Shown in pieces: positions 15,636-26,263 of a stretch of DNA of 47,080 bases (position 1 is its first letter; every line of letters starts with the position of its first letter). The stretch lies in assembly GCA_022705135.1 (NCBI GenBank), contig JAKJFA010000002.1, positions 16,095-63,174 on the forward strand. Reading direction: 5' to 3'. The notes under the pieces are model-generated. The model did not search any database and was not told the origin of the DNA. It was given only the letters and a program-made list of their open reading frames with translations. This DNA comes from Pseudomonadota bacterium (GTDB lineage: Bacteria > Pseudomonadota > Gammaproteobacteria > Burkholderiales > Rhodocyclaceae). The translations under genes and the position numbers were made by a program.

Positions 15636-16733
15636 CTATATCACCAGATAGCGCTGCTGCGCGCCCTTCATCTGGGCGACCGCCTCCAAAACGTCGCTGC
15701 GCCGGATCTGGACCAAAAGGCCGACGTAGCGGCGCCGGTCACGGCCGATGATCTGCTGGAAATCGATGGCCTCAGCCCCGCCGGGGGTGACGCCCTTGTC
15801 ATTACTGGTGATGACGCCGCAGCGATCGAGCATGAGCGTCATCTTTTCGAAATGCAGCGCATTCTCCGGAGCAGCAAGAAATTCGACGAGCGGATCGATG
15901 ATGCGTTCCGGGCGGAGGGATTCGATGTTCTGTAGCAATTGCGTTTCGATTTCCTTCAAGCGCTGTTGATGTTCCTCCAGCTTGGCCGCATTGCCCATGC
16001 TCCGCATGACGTTGATCTGGTCGCGTTCCTGGTCCCGCGCTTCCTGCAGGCGTTGCCGTTCTTCGCGTTTGGCCTTGAGGCCGGATCGGAAGGTTTTTAA
16101 GAGGCTGTCAAAAGCGCGTTGCCGGAGTTTTTCCTGCGTGGCTTCCAGGCTGTTGGCCAGTTCGACTAGGACGTGGTCGGCAAAGTAGAGGTATTCGATG
16201 ATGGCGTCGGACTGCAGAACTTTGCCGTCATAGGCCATTCCCAGATTCCGCCTGCGCTGCGGACGCGCTGCCAGCATGGCGTAGAAGGTCTCGGACTCCT
16301 TTGACTCGGGTGTTTCAAGGTACTCATGCACGGACTGGCTTTTCCCAAGCATGACGATGATGTCGTCGGTGCTGGGGAAAAGAGCGTGAATCAGCGGTGA
16401 AGAAGAGAAGGCCGGGCGATCGACGACAAAGGGGCCGGGCAGGTCGGCGACCAGGTGCCGGCAATACTTGAGTGTTGGTTCGAGTACGGGCCCTAGTTTC
16501 TTACCGAGATAAGGGAGGGTATTGAGGGTGGGTTCGACCACGGCACAGACCCGATCCATGGCACCTTGAAGAATCGGGCTGGGCGGGGGCGCTGGTTTGA
16601 ACCAGTCTTTGAAGGTCAGTAAGAGTCCCATAGCGAGGAGGCCGGAGTCGGTGCGTGGCGTGCACGTTACCTCGAGTAGTGGCGAAAGGCCAGCGTCTGT
16701 TTTGAGCGAGGCATCTGGGTGCGGGAGGTTCAT
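15636..16733 (-). CDS. coiled-coil protein of unknown function
   Basis: Up to 365 residues; an internal ATG at 16631 (MGLLLTFKDWF) would give 331 and removes a Pro/Thr-rich leader of doubtful coding value. Neither start has a good ribosome binding site. The protein has no signal peptide. Residues ~190-285 form a highly charged helical region (KLRQRAFDSLLKTFRSGLK, AKREERQRLQEARDQERDQ) typical of a coiled coil. The C-terminal ~75 residues look globular (HFEKMTLMLDRCGVITSNDK, IIGRDRRRYVGLLVQIRR). I do not recognise a family. It is divergent from the receiver-HATPase gene and convergent with the GGDEF gene, so it may share signalling context. Confidence 0.75.
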   Translation of the reverse strand: MNLPHPDASLKTDAGLSPLLEVTCTPRTDSGLLAMGLLLTFKDWFKPAPPPSPILQGAMDRVCAVVEPTLNTLPYLGKKLGPVLEPTLKYCRHLVADLPGPFVVDRPAFSSSPLIHALFPSTDDIIVMLGKSQSVHEYLETPESKESETFYAMLAARPQRRRNLGMAYDGKVLQSDAIIEYLYFADHVLVELANSLEATQEKLRQRAFDSLLKTFRSGLKAKREERQRLQEARDQERDQINVMRSMGNAAKLEEHQQRLKEIETQLLQNIESLRPERIIDPLVEFLAAPENALHFEKMTLMLDRCGVITSNDKGVTPGGAEAIDFQQIIGRDRRRYVGLLVQIRRSDVLEAVAQMKGAQQRYLVI

Positions 16734-16774
16734 GGCGTGCTAATATGCCCGAATGAGGGGGCGGAGCGAGGAAT

Positions 16775-17665
16775 ATGGCCAATAATCTGGTATTGGTCGC
16801 CGATGGCGAGCGGAACAGTCTGGACTTGATCGCCAGCGCCTTGGCGTCGGAACCGCTGGTGCTTGATCTGGAGATCGATGGCCTGAAGGCGTGGGAGAGG
16901 TTGTGCTCGGCGGACGAGACGTATGCCTTGGTGCTTCTGGATGCCCGTTTGCCTGGACTCGATGGCCTGAGTTTTCTGCGGCGCATGCGGGCAGATACAC
17001 GCTTTGGTGAAACCCCGGTCATCATCCTGACCTCGGCCTATTCGCAGGAGAAGGTGAACGAGGGCCTGAAGGCCGGAGCTTATTACTACCTGCTCAAACC
17101 CTTCCAGCCGGAAGCGCTGATTCCGATCGTCCGCGGCGCTCTTGAGGATTACCACGGCTTGCGGATGATCCGGGATTTTTCCGGACAGGGCGGGGCCCCG
17201 GTGAAATTGCCCGTTTCCGCCGAGTATCACTTCAGGACCCTCAAAGATATCCGCCGGCTGGTACCAGTCTTGGCCGGGTTTGCGCCGCAGCCGCGCCTGG
17301 CGGCACCCGGACTGGCTGATTTGATGCTCAATGCTATTGAGCATGGCAATCTGGGGATTACCTATTACGAAAAAGCGCAGCTCAAGCTGGAAGGAAAATG
17401 GGAATCCGAGATTGAACGCCGTTTGGGTATGGCGCCATTTCGGGCACGATTTGCCACGGCAAAGGTCAAGCGCTTTCCCGGCCGTGTCGAATATACCATT
17501 GCCGACCAGGGTAAGGGCTTTGACTGGCGCGACTACCTCGAGTTTGACTCGAGCCGGGTTTTTGATCCGAACGGCCGGGGCATTGCGCTGGCGCGCAAAA
17601 CGAGTTTCTCCGACCTGAAGTTCCTTGGCCCGGGTAATGTGGTGGTGGCGACGGTCCCGGCCTGA
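16775..17665 (+). CDS. response regulator receiver fused to RsbW-like HATPase
   Basis: A 296-residue protein. Residues 1-125 are a receiver domain with phospho-acceptor Asp56 (LVLLDARLPG), the Thr switch (ILTSAY) and the conserved Lys (YLLKPFQ). Residues ~140-296 are a GHKL ATPase of the anti-sigma-kinase type: N box LMLNAIEHGN, G1 box DQGKGFD, G2 box NGRGIAL and a final NVVVATV strand. All ATP-binding boxes are intact. It therefore looks like a phosphorylation-controlled serine kinase or anti-sigma factor without a phosphatase domain. GAGG lies upstream of the ATG. No STAS or sigma gene is adjacent. Confidence 0.87.
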   Translation: MANNLVLVADGERNSLDLIASALASEPLVLDLEIDGLKAWERLCSADETYALVLLDARLPGLDGLSFLRRMRADTRFGETPVIILTSAYSQEKVNEGLKAGAYYYLLKPFQPEALIPIVRGALEDYHGLRMIRDFSGQGGAPVKLPVSAEYHFRTLKDIRRLVPVLAGFAPQPRLAAPGLADLMLNAIEHGNLGITYYEKAQLKLEGKWESEIERRLGMAPFRARFATAKVKRFPGRVEYTIADQGKGFDWRDYLEFDSSRVFDPNGRGIALARKTSFSDLKFLGPGNVVVATVPA

Positions 17666-17695
17666 AAAGCAGTCTCAAGATGATTGCGCTTGCCC

Positions 17696-17773
17696 GTTTG
17701 GTATTGCGCGGTGCTCACTCCTCGCCGTACTCTCTTGCGCTGTCTCGTCGTTGCGCTCCGGGCGCAACCAAAC
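17696..17773. repeat. large imperfect inverted repeat
   Basis: GTTTGG-TA-TTGCGC (17696-17709) pairs with GCGCAA-CCAAAC (17762-17773), giving a 12-bp stem with a 2-base bulge around about 52 bases. A smaller hairpin (GTTGCGC/GCGCAAC, 17750-17768) competes for the same arm. It lies between convergent genes and could end both transcripts or be a palindromic repeat unit. Confidence 0.5.
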
Positions 17774-17803
17774 CGGCGGCGTCGAAGGAATTCAGCGTTT
17801 CAT

Positions 17804-18739
17804 TTAGCGGATGACCACGGCGGGTTTGGTGCCGAGAGACTGCTGGATACGTTCGGCGACGCGCTGCGCTTCGTCGCGGCTGGCGTACGGGCCGAGTTGC
17901 AAGCGGTGCATCCCGCCACCGGCGAAAATGTGCAAGGGTTCCGTCAGCCAATCGAGTTCGCTGGCGAGGCGATTCCTGAGATTTTCGGCGTTGTCGGCAT
18001 TGGCGAAGGCGCCGATTTGCAGGAAAACGCCTTTGAGCGCAGCGGTCTGTCTTTCTTCTTTTTCCAGGCGGCTCATCAGTTCGGCAAGACCGTCGCGCCC
18101 TTCGGGTGTGGCCGTTTGGACCGGGGCCTGTTGCCGAGAGGGGGTGGCTTGGGCGCTGCCTGACGGGATGATGGCTTCGACCTCAACCTCGCTGCTGCCG
18201 CTATGGATGATGCCGAGCTTGTGCGCGGCCACGTAGGACAGATCAATGATGCGTCCGGCGTGGAAGGGCCCGCGATCGTTGACGCGCACCACCACCGATT
18301 TACCGTTGCGCAAATGGGTGACCCGGACGTAGGAAGGCAGTGCCAGAATGGTGTGGGCTGCCGTCATGGCAAACATGTCGTAGGTTTCGCCGGTGGAGGT
18401 TTTTTTACCGTGGAACTTTTTGCCATACCAGCTGGCGATGCCGCGCGCCTTGTAGGGCCTGACACTGGTGTGCGGGGCATACTGCCGTCCAAGCACTTCA
18501 TAGGGGCGCGTCGCCGGCTTGTGCAGTGGTTCCCAGACAGGCTGGGCATCGGGGATGTCCTCTAGGTTGGCGGGGATTTCATCCGCTGGGCCGTCATCCT
18601 GGTAATATCCGCCGCCTTTTTTCGGCGATGGTTTTGAGCTCGGCGCCGGTTCGCCGGGCTCCGGTGAACCGCTCTTCGGAATGCTGCCGCATCCGGCAAA
18701 GAGCAGGGCAGATAAAAAAATGAGGGCAAGACGATTCAA
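17804..18739 (-). CDS. rlpA: septal ring lytic transglycosylase RlpA family lipoprotein
   Basis: A 311-residue protein with signal peptide and lipobox FAGC (Cys17), then a Pro/Ser/Lys-rich linker. The double-psi beta-barrel (about 98-190) holds RGIASWYGKKFHGKKTS, GETYDMFAMTAAH and VVVRVNDRGPF, with the catalytic-type Glu and Asp positions in place. A C-terminal SPOR domain (about 235-311; VFLQIGAFANADNAENLRNR and HRLQLGPYASRDEA) binds denuded glycan at the septum. It is the last gene of the rod-shape operon, after rodA, a standard order. Confidence 0.95.
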   Translation of the reverse strand: MNRLALIFLSALLFAGCGSIPKSGSPEPGEPAPSSKPSPKKGGGYYQDDGPADEIPANLEDIPDAQPVWEPLHKPATRPYEVLGRQYAPHTSVRPYKARGIASWYGKKFHGKKTSTGETYDMFAMTAAHTILALPSYVRVTHLRNGKSVVVRVNDRGPFHAGRIIDLSYVAAHKLGIIHSGSSEVEVEAIIPSGSAQATPSRQQAPVQTATPEGRDGLAELMSRLEKEERQTAALKGVFLQIGAFANADNAENLRNRLASELDWLTEPLHIFAGGGMHRLQLGPYASRDEAQRVAERIQQSLGTKPAVVIR

Positions 18740-18749
18740 CCTAAACTCC

Positions 18750-19862
18750 TTATTTCTTCAGCATCATGCGGTGGCTATGAATCGACATCAGGATGCCGAT
18801 GCAGACAAAAATGGTCACCAGCGCGGTTCCACCGTAGCTGACCAGGGGCAGCGGCACACCCACTACCGGCAGGATGCCGCTGACCATGCCTATGTTGACA
18901 AAGGCGTAGGTAAAGAACACCAGCCCGATGGTGCCGGCCAGTAGACGGGAAAAAAGGGTTGGCGCGGCGGCGGCAATCATCAGGCTGCGCAGGATGAGCA
19001 GGAAATAGAGGGCGAGCAGGACGGAATTGCCCAGCAGGCCCCATTCCTCGGAAAAGACGGCAAAAATGAAGTCCGTGTGTTTCTCTGGAATGAATTCGAG
19101 GTGGGTTTGGGTGCCGTTCAGGTAGCCCTTGCCGAAAATGCCGCCCGAGCCGATGGCAATGGTGGCCTGGATGATGTGATAGCCGGCGCCGAGCGGGTCG
19201 CTGGTGGGGTCAATTAGGGTGAGGATGCGCTTGCGCTGGTAGTCGTGCAGCAGGTTCCAGAGAAAAGGCGCTGCCGAGCCGCAGGCCACGAGCAGCGCAA
19301 CGATGATTTTCCACGGCAATCCGGCAAGGAAAATGACGTAAAACCCGGCGGCGCCCACCAGAATGGCCGTTCCCAGATCGGGTTGCTTGGCGATGAGCGC
19401 GAAGGGGACCAGCAACAGCAGGGCGGCAAAGGCGTAATGCCTGAGCTTGAGGACGGCTTCGTACTGTTGAAAATACCAGGCAAGCATGAGCGGCATGGCG
19501 ATTTTCATCATTTCGGCCGGCTGGACGCGGGTGAAGCCCAGCGGGAGCCAGCGGCGCGCGCCATTGATCTTGATACCAAAAATGAAGACAGCCACGAGCA
19601 GAACGATTCCGAGCAGATAGAGCGGGACTGCGGTGCGCATCAATTTCGGCGGCGGCAAGCGCGCGATCAGCCACATCAGGGCAATGGCAAAGCCGGCATG
19701 CATTGCATTGGAAAGCGTCCGGTCGACGCCGCCATGGGTTGCCGAATTGATGGTCAGCATACCGATGCCGAGAATGGCCAGGGCAATGGCAAACAGCGGG
19801 AAGTCGATATGTGCGATCGACTGACGGGCGTAGTGCTGGATTTTTCCAAACCAGGGGTTCAT
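18750..19862 (-). CDS. rodA: rod shape-determining SEDS glycosyltransferase RodA
   Basis: A 370-residue polytopic SEDS protein with about ten membrane helices. Typical segments are RRWLPLGFTRVQPAEMMKIA, KQPDLGTAILVGAAG, GGIFGKGYLNGTQTHLEFIPE followed by HTDFIFAVFSEEWG, and the C-terminal LPLVSYGGTALVTIF. RodA polymerises peptidoglycan glycan strands for side-wall growth with PBP2. Its start overlaps the mrdA stop by 4 bases (ATGA), so the two are translationally coupled. Confidence 0.97.
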   Translation of the reverse strand: MNPWFGKIQHYARQSIAHIDFPLFAIALAILGIGMLTINSATHGGVDRTLSNAMHAGFAIALMWLIARLPPPKLMRTAVPLYLLGIVLLVAVFIFGIKINGARRWLPLGFTRVQPAEMMKIAMPLMLAWYFQQYEAVLKLRHYAFAALLLLVPFALIAKQPDLGTAILVGAAGFYVIFLAGLPWKIIVALLVACGSAAPFLWNLLHDYQRKRILTLIDPTSDPLGAGYHIIQATIAIGSGGIFGKGYLNGTQTHLEFIPEKHTDFIFAVFSEEWGLLGNSVLLALYFLLILRSLMIAAAAPTLFSRLLAGTIGLVFFTYAFVNIGMVSGILPVVGVPLPLVSYGGTALVTIFVCIGILMSIHSHRMMLKK

Positions 19863-21784
19863 TGCGCATCCCCCTCTTCTTCGGCATCGCTTTCTTTCGC
19901 CTCCTCGTCCTCTTTGGCGGCGCCCCCCGGGAGTTTTCCGGCGATATAGTAGTCGAGCACCATGCGCGCAATGGGCGCGGCCGATTGAGCGCCAAAACCA
20001 CCATTTTCAACCAGAACAGCCAATGCGATTTTGGGCTTGTCGACGGGAGCAAAAGCGATGAACAGGGCGTGGTCGCGCAAGTGTTCCTTCAAGGCGCTTG
20101 CCTTGTAAGCGCCTCCTTTGAGCGAGAACACCTGCGCCGTTCCGGTTTTGCCGGCCGAGGTGTAGGGCGCACCAGCAAAAGCGCGCGCTCCGGTTCCGGA
20201 TGTGTTGACCCCTTGCATGGCATTTTTGATGAATTCGACGTGCTCGGGGTTCCAGTTGAGGTTCTTGAGCGGTTGGGGTTCGATGTGGCGTTTTTCGCCG
20301 GTGCGGGCATCGGTAATGTGGCGTACTAAATGGGGGCGGAACACCACACCGTTATTGGCAACGGTGGCGGTTGCCTGCGCCAGCTGGATGACCGTGTAAG
20401 CGTTGTAGCCCTGGCCGATGCCGACCGAAATGGTCTCGCCGGCGTACCATTTTTGTTGTTCCGGCTTCTTGAAGCGTTTTTTCTTCCAGGCGGTCGATGG
20501 GAGCACGCCTTCCGATTCTCCCATGCCCTTGATGCCGATGTCGATGCCGGTTTTCTGTCCGAAACCAAGCGTCTCCATGAAACGCGCAATGTTGTCGATC
20601 CCCATGTCGTTGGCCAAAACGTAGTAATAGGTGTCGCAGGAAACGACGATGGACTTGTACATGTCAACCATGCCGTGACCGCCCTTTTTGTCGTCGCGGA
20701 AGGTGTGGCCACCGAAATTGAAATAGCCAGGGTCGGAAATGGCCTGGTGGGGACGGCGCTTGCCAGTTTCCAGTGCGGCCAGTGCCATGAAGGGCTTGAA
20801 GGTCGAGCCTGGAGGATAGGCGCCGTTGAGCGCGCGATTGACCATGGGTTTGTCCGGGTGATCGTTCAGTTCCTTCCAGCTCTCAGTCGTGATGCCGTCC
20901 ACAAAGAGATTAGGGTCGTAGTTTGGCGTCGAGACGAGGGCAAGGATGCCGCCGGTGGAAGGTTCGATGGCGACCAGGGCGCCGCGCCGGTTGCCAAACG
21001 CCTGTTCGGCGATTTCCTGTAACTTGGTGTCCAGGGTGAGGGTCAGGTTGTTGCCCGTGACGGGCGGGGTGCGCTTCAGACTGCGGACTGCGCGCCCGCC
21101 GGCATCGATTTCGACTTCCTCGTAACCGGTTTCTCCGTGCAGTTCGAACTCATAGTGCTGCTCAAGCCCTGTTTTGCCAATATGTTCGGTGCCGCGGTAG
21201 TTGGCCTCGCGTCCCTCCTCCTGGATCCATTCGACATCCCGGTCGGCAACGCGGCCGATATAGCCGAGGGCGTGCGATGCGATACCGCCGAGCGGATACT
21301 GGCGGAACAGGCGCGCTTTGACTTCTACACCCGGAAAACGGTAACGATGGGCGGCAAAACGTGCGACCTCCTCATCGGAAAGCCGGGTCCGGATGGGGAT
21401 GGACTCGAAGTTCCTGGCTTCGTCCATCAGGCGCTTGAACCGCTTGCGATCTTTGGGGTGGATGTCGACCAGCGCGGACAGCGCGTCAATCGTTGTCTCC
21501 AGATGGTCTACCCGGGAGGGCGTGATCTCCAGAGTGAAGGCGGAGTAGTTGCGCGCCATGACGACGCCCTTGCTGTCGACAATGATGCCGCGATTGGGCG
21601 GAATCGGCACGATGGAAATGCGGTTGTCTTCGGCGCGGGTACGGTAGTAATCGTGCTGGACGACCTGTAGCCAGATGAAGCGCGCCAATAGCGCAGAGAA
21701 CGCGAGCAGCACGACGATGGTGCTGAAGACGAGGCGGAAACGGAAGCGTTCGGTATGGCGTTCCGGATCGTGAAAATCACCCAT
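19859..21784 (-). CDS. mrdA: penicillin-binding protein 2
   Basis: A 641-residue protein: a short cytosolic start, one membrane helix (LVFSTIVVLLAFSALLARFI), a PBP dimer domain and a transpeptidase domain. Active-site motifs are PPGSTFKPF (Ser-x-x-Lys), VVSCDTYY (the SxD form normal for PBP2 rather than SxN) and SAGKTGTAQV (KTG). The C-terminal tail is strongly acidic (EDEEAKESDAEEEGDAQ). It crosslinks side-wall peptidoglycan with RodA. It follows mreD by 9 bases. Confidence 0.97.
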   Translation of the reverse strand: MGDFHDPERHTERFRFRLVFSTIVVLLAFSALLARFIWLQVVQHDYYRTRAEDNRISIVPIPPNRGIIVDSKGVVMARNYSAFTLEITPSRVDHLETTIDALSALVDIHPKDRKRFKRLMDEARNFESIPIRTRLSDEEVARFAAHRYRFPGVEVKARLFRQYPLGGIASHALGYIGRVADRDVEWIQEEGREANYRGTEHIGKTGLEQHYEFELHGETGYEEVEIDAGGRAVRSLKRTPPVTGNNLTLTLDTKLQEIAEQAFGNRRGALVAIEPSTGGILALVSTPNYDPNLFVDGITTESWKELNDHPDKPMVNRALNGAYPPGSTFKPFMALAALETGKRRPHQAISDPGYFNFGGHTFRDDKKGGHGMVDMYKSIVVSCDTYYYVLANDMGIDNIARFMETLGFGQKTGIDIGIKGMGESEGVLPSTAWKKKRFKKPEQQKWYAGETISVGIGQGYNAYTVIQLAQATATVANNGVVFRPHLVRHITDARTGEKRHIEPQPLKNLNWNPEHVEFIKNAMQGVNTSGTGARAFAGAPYTSAGKTGTAQVFSLKGGAYKASALKEHLRDHALFIAFAPVDKPKIALAVLVENGGFGAQSAAPIARMVLDYYIAGKLPGGAAKEDEEAKESDAEEEGDAQ

Positions 21785-21793
21785 GGCGATTGA

Positions 21794-22315
21794 TTAGATG
21801 GGCCGGTTCGGGTCCTGTTCGGCCGGTCGGTATTGGGGCAGAAGCAGGAGATAGGTGAAGGGCACCCAGAGTACGGCAGCGATGAACGGGCCGGCAAAAT
21901 AGGTCCATCCGGGCATGCCGCTTCCGGCCGCCAGACGGATGAGTGCCTGAATGATTTGGGCGATCAGGAGCAGGGGCAGGATGTGGAGGGCCTGTTGCGC
22001 CAGCGGAAACCAGAGGATGCGCCGCGACAGCGTCGATGCCAGATAAGCCAGCACGACGTAGGCCAAGGCGTGCTGGCCGAGCGCGGCGCTGTTGGCGACG
22101 TCCATGACCAGACCGAGCATGAAGGCCCAGCCCATACCGATGCGGCGGAATTCACGCACACTCCAGAAACACAGGACCAGTGCGATCCAGTCGGGAACCG
22201 CGGCCCATGAAGCGGGTACGAGAAAATTCAGCATCAAACCGAGAAACAGGGTGGTATAGACAAACCATGGCTTGACCGGAAGCAGGATGCGCGATGAGGT
22301 GAAAGTGGGTTGCAT
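21794..22315 (-). CDS. mreD: rod shape-determining protein MreD
   Basis: A 173-residue integral membrane protein with five or six helices (KPWFVYTTLFLGLMLNFLV, ALVLCFWSVREFRRIGMGW, FMLGLVMDVANSAALGQHAL). The VMDV and GQHAL motifs are typical of MreD. It is part of the elongasome with MreB, MreC, PBP2 and RodA. It starts 4 bases after the mreC stop. Confidence 0.95.
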   Translation of the reverse strand: MQPTFTSSRILLPVKPWFVYTTLFLGLMLNFLVPASWAAVPDWIALVLCFWSVREFRRIGMGWAFMLGLVMDVANSAALGQHALAYVVLAYLASTLSRRILWFPLAQQALHILPLLLIAQIIQALIRLAAGSGMPGWTYFAGPFIAAVLWVPFTYLLLLPQYRPAEQDPNRPI

Positions 22316-22319
22316 GGGA

Positions 22320-23273
22320 TCAGCGGCCCTTGGACTTCTTTATTGGCTTGTCTGGAGCGGATGGGCCCGGATCTTCGCGCTTTTCAGCCTTGCGCTCGAT
22401 CTGGTCGGTCAGCTCTTTTGGGAGGGGTGTGGTTTGCGTTGCAGGGCTAAGAATGAAAACATCGGTGAAATTTTCGACGGCTGCCACCGGCTCGCAAACA
22501 ATGCGCGCAAAGGCGTAGGCGCTGTCGCGTTCGACCCGTTTGACGCGCGCCACCGGAAAACCGGAAAGAAAAATTCCGTCCAGTCCCGAGGTGACGAGGA
22601 GATCGCCCTCCTTGATATCCGCATTAGCCGGTAAGTAGCGCAACTCGAGCTGCCCGCCCCCCAGGCCGTAGACCACAGAACGCAGTCCGTTTCGCACAAC
22701 TTGCACAGGGACGATCTGGTTTTTGTCGGTAATCAGGGTAATTTCCGAATGCAGCAGCGAAACACGGGTGACTTGGCCGACCACGCCCGAGCCATCGATG
22801 ACGGGTTGCCCGGCGACAATGCCGACCTGCCCGCCCTTGTCGGCGACGATGCGGCGCGAGAAGGGATCGCGGGTTGCGAATAGAATGCGGGCTATCTGGC
22901 CAGAGGCTTTTTCTCGCTCCTTCATATCCAGCAGCCGGCGCAGGCGGTCGTTCTCAGCTTCCAGATGAAGGAGACGGGCGAGGCTGGGTGCGATATCCAG
23001 CCGCGCCCGGCGTAGCTGGGCATTTTCCTGCTGGAGCTGGTCCATGCCACGGGCGTATTCAGCCAGGGCGCCGATGGAAGCGGCCGGGGTTTGCGCCAGG
23101 CGTTGTAAGGGATCGACGACGATGGCGATGGCTTGACGCAGTAGATCGACCGAATGATATTTGAGGTCGACGACGAACAGCGCGATGGAGGCGGCAACGT
23201 AGAAGCTCAACAAGGCCAGGGGGGCAGGACCTCGCTTGAAGAATGGCGGTGGAGCTTGATCGATGCCGGGCAT
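22320..23273 (-). CDS. mreC: rod shape-determining protein MreC
   Basis: A 317-residue bitopic protein: one membrane helix (LALLSFYVAASIALFVVDL), a periplasmic coiled coil (about 70-115; QLQQENAQLRRARLDI, LEAENDRLRRLLDMKER) and the beta-rich MreC domain with VIDGSGVVGQVTRVSLLHSE and GDLLVTSGLDGIFLSGFPV. The C-terminal ~35 residues are a charged, Pro/Lys-rich tail. MreC scaffolds the elongasome and activates PBP2. It is 28 bases after mreB. Confidence 0.96.
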   Translation of the reverse strand: MPGIDQAPPPFFKRGPAPLALLSFYVAASIALFVVDLKYHSVDLLRQAIAIVVDPLQRLAQTPAASIGALAEYARGMDQLQQENAQLRRARLDIAPSLARLLHLEAENDRLRRLLDMKEREKASGQIARILFATRDPFSRRIVADKGGQVGIVAGQPVIDGSGVVGQVTRVSLLHSEITLITDKNQIVPVQVVRNGLRSVVYGLGGGQLELRYLPANADIKEGDLLVTSGLDGIFLSGFPVARVKRVERDSAYAFARIVCEPVAAVENFTDVFILSPATQTTPLPKELTDQIERKAEKREDPGPSAPDKPIKKSKGR

Positions 23274-23301
23274 AAGCGCGTGCCGCCGGTTTTGGACCGG
23301 A

Positions 23302-24431
<1,130 letters not shown>

Positions 24432-24454
24432 TGTGCGTTGCACAACCGTCCGAT

Positions 24455-24742
24455 ATGTCTCTGACCCAGGAACAAATCCAGCGTATTGCCCATCTGGCCC
24501 GAATTGCCTTGAGCGATGAAGAGGCAATGGCAACCCGTGACCAGCTTGAGGGCATCTTTGGATTGATCGAGGAAATGCAGGCGGTCGACACGACCGGTGT
24601 CGAACCGATGGCGCACGCTCAGGAGGTTCGCCAGCGCCTGCGCGCCGATTTGGTGAGCGAAACTGACCAGCGTGACCTGTTCCAGGCGATTGCACCGGAG
24701 GTTGAAGACGGCCTGTATCTGGTTCCCAAGGTGATCGAATAG
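24455..24742 (+). CDS. gatC: Asp-tRNA(Asn)/Glu-tRNA(Gln) amidotransferase subunit C
   Basis: 95 residues from the ATG at 24455 ([19 protein letters not shown]), the usual GatC start; the longer open frame adds a leader lying in the promoter region. Typical motifs are the N-terminal HLARIAL helix and [17 protein letters not shown] in the C-terminal half. GatC is the small stabilising subunit of the GatCAB complex, which makes Gln-tRNA or Asn-tRNA by transamidation. gatA follows after 45 bases. Confidence 0.95.
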   Translation: MSLTQEQIQRIAHLARIALSDEEAMATRDQLEGIFGLIEEMQAVDTTGVEPMAHAQEVRQRLRADLVSETDQRDLFQAIAPEVEDGLYLVPKVIE

Positions 24743-24787
24743 CAAGGAGCGCGGGGGAGTGCTTCGTGCCCTTCGCCCCAGAATGTC

Positions 24788-26263
24788 ATGATTAAATCCA
24801 GCCTGAAACAACTCGCAGCGGCGCTTGCCGCCAAGTCGGTCTCCAGTGTTGAACTGACGCAATGGTATCTCGAACGGATTAGTCGGCTGAATCCGGAACT
24901 GAACGCCTTCATCACGGTGGACCCCTACCGCAGCCTGGCTCAGGCGCGTGCTGCCGACGAACGCATTGCCCGCGGCGAAGCCGGTCCGCTCACCGGGATT
25001 CCATTGGCCCAGAAGGATATTTTCTGCACCAAAGGTTGGCGGACCACCTGTGGCTCGAAAATGCTGTCCAACTTTGTCTCGCCCTACGACGCCACCGTGA
25101 TCGAGCGCTTGGACGCTGCGGGCGCGGTCAATATTGGCAAGACGAACATGGACGAGTTTGCCATGGGTTCTTCCAACGAAACTTCGCATTTCGGCCCCGT
25201 CAAAAATCCCTGGGATGCCAGTCGCGTCCCCGGCGGTTCTTCCGGAGGCTCCGCTGCCGCTGTGGCGGCGCGCCTGGCGGCAGCAGCTACGGGGACTGAC
25301 ACTGGAGGCTCCATCCGTCAGCCGGCGGCACTGTGCGGCATCACCGGGCTGAAACCAACCTATGGTGTGGTGTCACGTTATGGCATGATTGCTTTCGCAT
25401 CGTCCCTCGACCAGGGCGGGCCGATGGCGCACAGCGCTGAGGATTGCGCACTTCTGCTCAATCATATGGCCGGTTTTGATGCGCGCGATTCGACCAGTCT
25501 TGAGCACCCGGCTGAGGAGTACACCCGGGAGTTGGCAGTGGAGTCGGGCGATGCGCCGCTGGCCGGGGTTCGTATCGGCCTGCCCAGGGAATTTTTCGGC
25601 GATGACGAACAATCCGGTTGTGACCCTGGGGTCATGCAGGTCGTACAGGCCGCCATCGCCGAGTACCGTGCGCTGGGCGCCGATGTGGTCGAGGTTTCGC
25701 TGCCCAACTCGAAACTTTCGGTCCCAGCTTATTATGTGATTGCACCCGCCGAAGCCAGCTCGAACCTGTCGCGCTTCGATGGCGTGCGTTATGGCTATCG
25801 CGCTTCCGACTACGCCGACCTCAACGACCTGTACTGCAAGACTCGTGCCGAAGGGTTTGGTGCCGAGGTCAAGCGCCGTATTCTGATCGGAACCTATGTG
25901 CTGTCGCATGGCTATTACGATGCCTACTATTTGCAGGCGCAGCGTATTCGGCGGCTGATTGCCCGCGATTTTGCCGAAGCCTTCCGGCAGTGCGACGTGA
26001 TTCTCGGGCCGACCAGCCCATGTACTGCCTTCAGGCTGGGCGAAAAGGCAGCCGACCCGGTACAGATGTACCTTTCCGACATTTACACGATCGCCGTCAA
26101 TTTGGCCGGATTGCCCGCACTGTCGCATCCGTGTGGTTTTGCGGGGGGGTTGCCGGTCGGTCTGCAATTGATTGGCGATTATTTTTCCGAGGCCAGATTG
26201 CTCAATTGGGCGCATCGCTACCAGCTGAACACCGACTGGCATACCAGGGCGCCCGAATTGTGA
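24788..26263 (+). CDS. gatA: Asp-tRNA(Asn)/Glu-tRNA(Gln) amidotransferase subunit A
   Basis: A 491-residue amidase-signature enzyme. The catalytic triad segments are PLAQKDIFC (Lys), [16 protein letters not shown] (cis-Ser) and [12 protein letters not shown] (nucleophile Ser). It releases ammonia from glutamine and hands it to GatB. The gene stop TGA overlaps the GTG start of a lipoprotein gene that separates gatA from gatB. Confidence 0.97.
   Translation: MIKSSLKQLAAALAAKSVSSVELTQWYLERISRLNPELNAFITVDPYRSLAQARAADERIARGEAGPLTGIPLAQKDIFCTKGWRTTCGSKMLSNFVSPYDATVIERLDAAGAVNIGKTNMDEFAMGSSNETSHFGPVKNPWDASRVPGGSSGGSAAAVAARLAAAATGTDTGGSIRQPAALCGITGLKPTYGVVSRYGMIAFASSLDQGGPMAHSAEDCALLLNHMAGFDARDSTSLEHPAEEYTRELAVESGDAPLAGVRIGLPREFFGDDEQSGCDPGVMQVVQAAIAEYRALGADVVEVSLPNSKLSVPAYYVIAPAEASSNLSRFDGVRYGYRASDYADLNDLYCKTRAEGFGAEVKRRILIGTYVLSHGYYDAYYLQAQRIRRLIARDFAEAFRQCDVILGPTSPCTAFRLGEKAADPVQMYLSDIYTIAVNLAGLPALSHPCGFAGGLPVGLQLIGDYFSEARLLNWAHRYQLNTDWHTRAPEL

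Noticed and set aside
20641..20670. SCD in place of SxN in PBP2 as a possible loss of function
   Set aside because: SxD is the normal form of the second motif in the PBP2 family.
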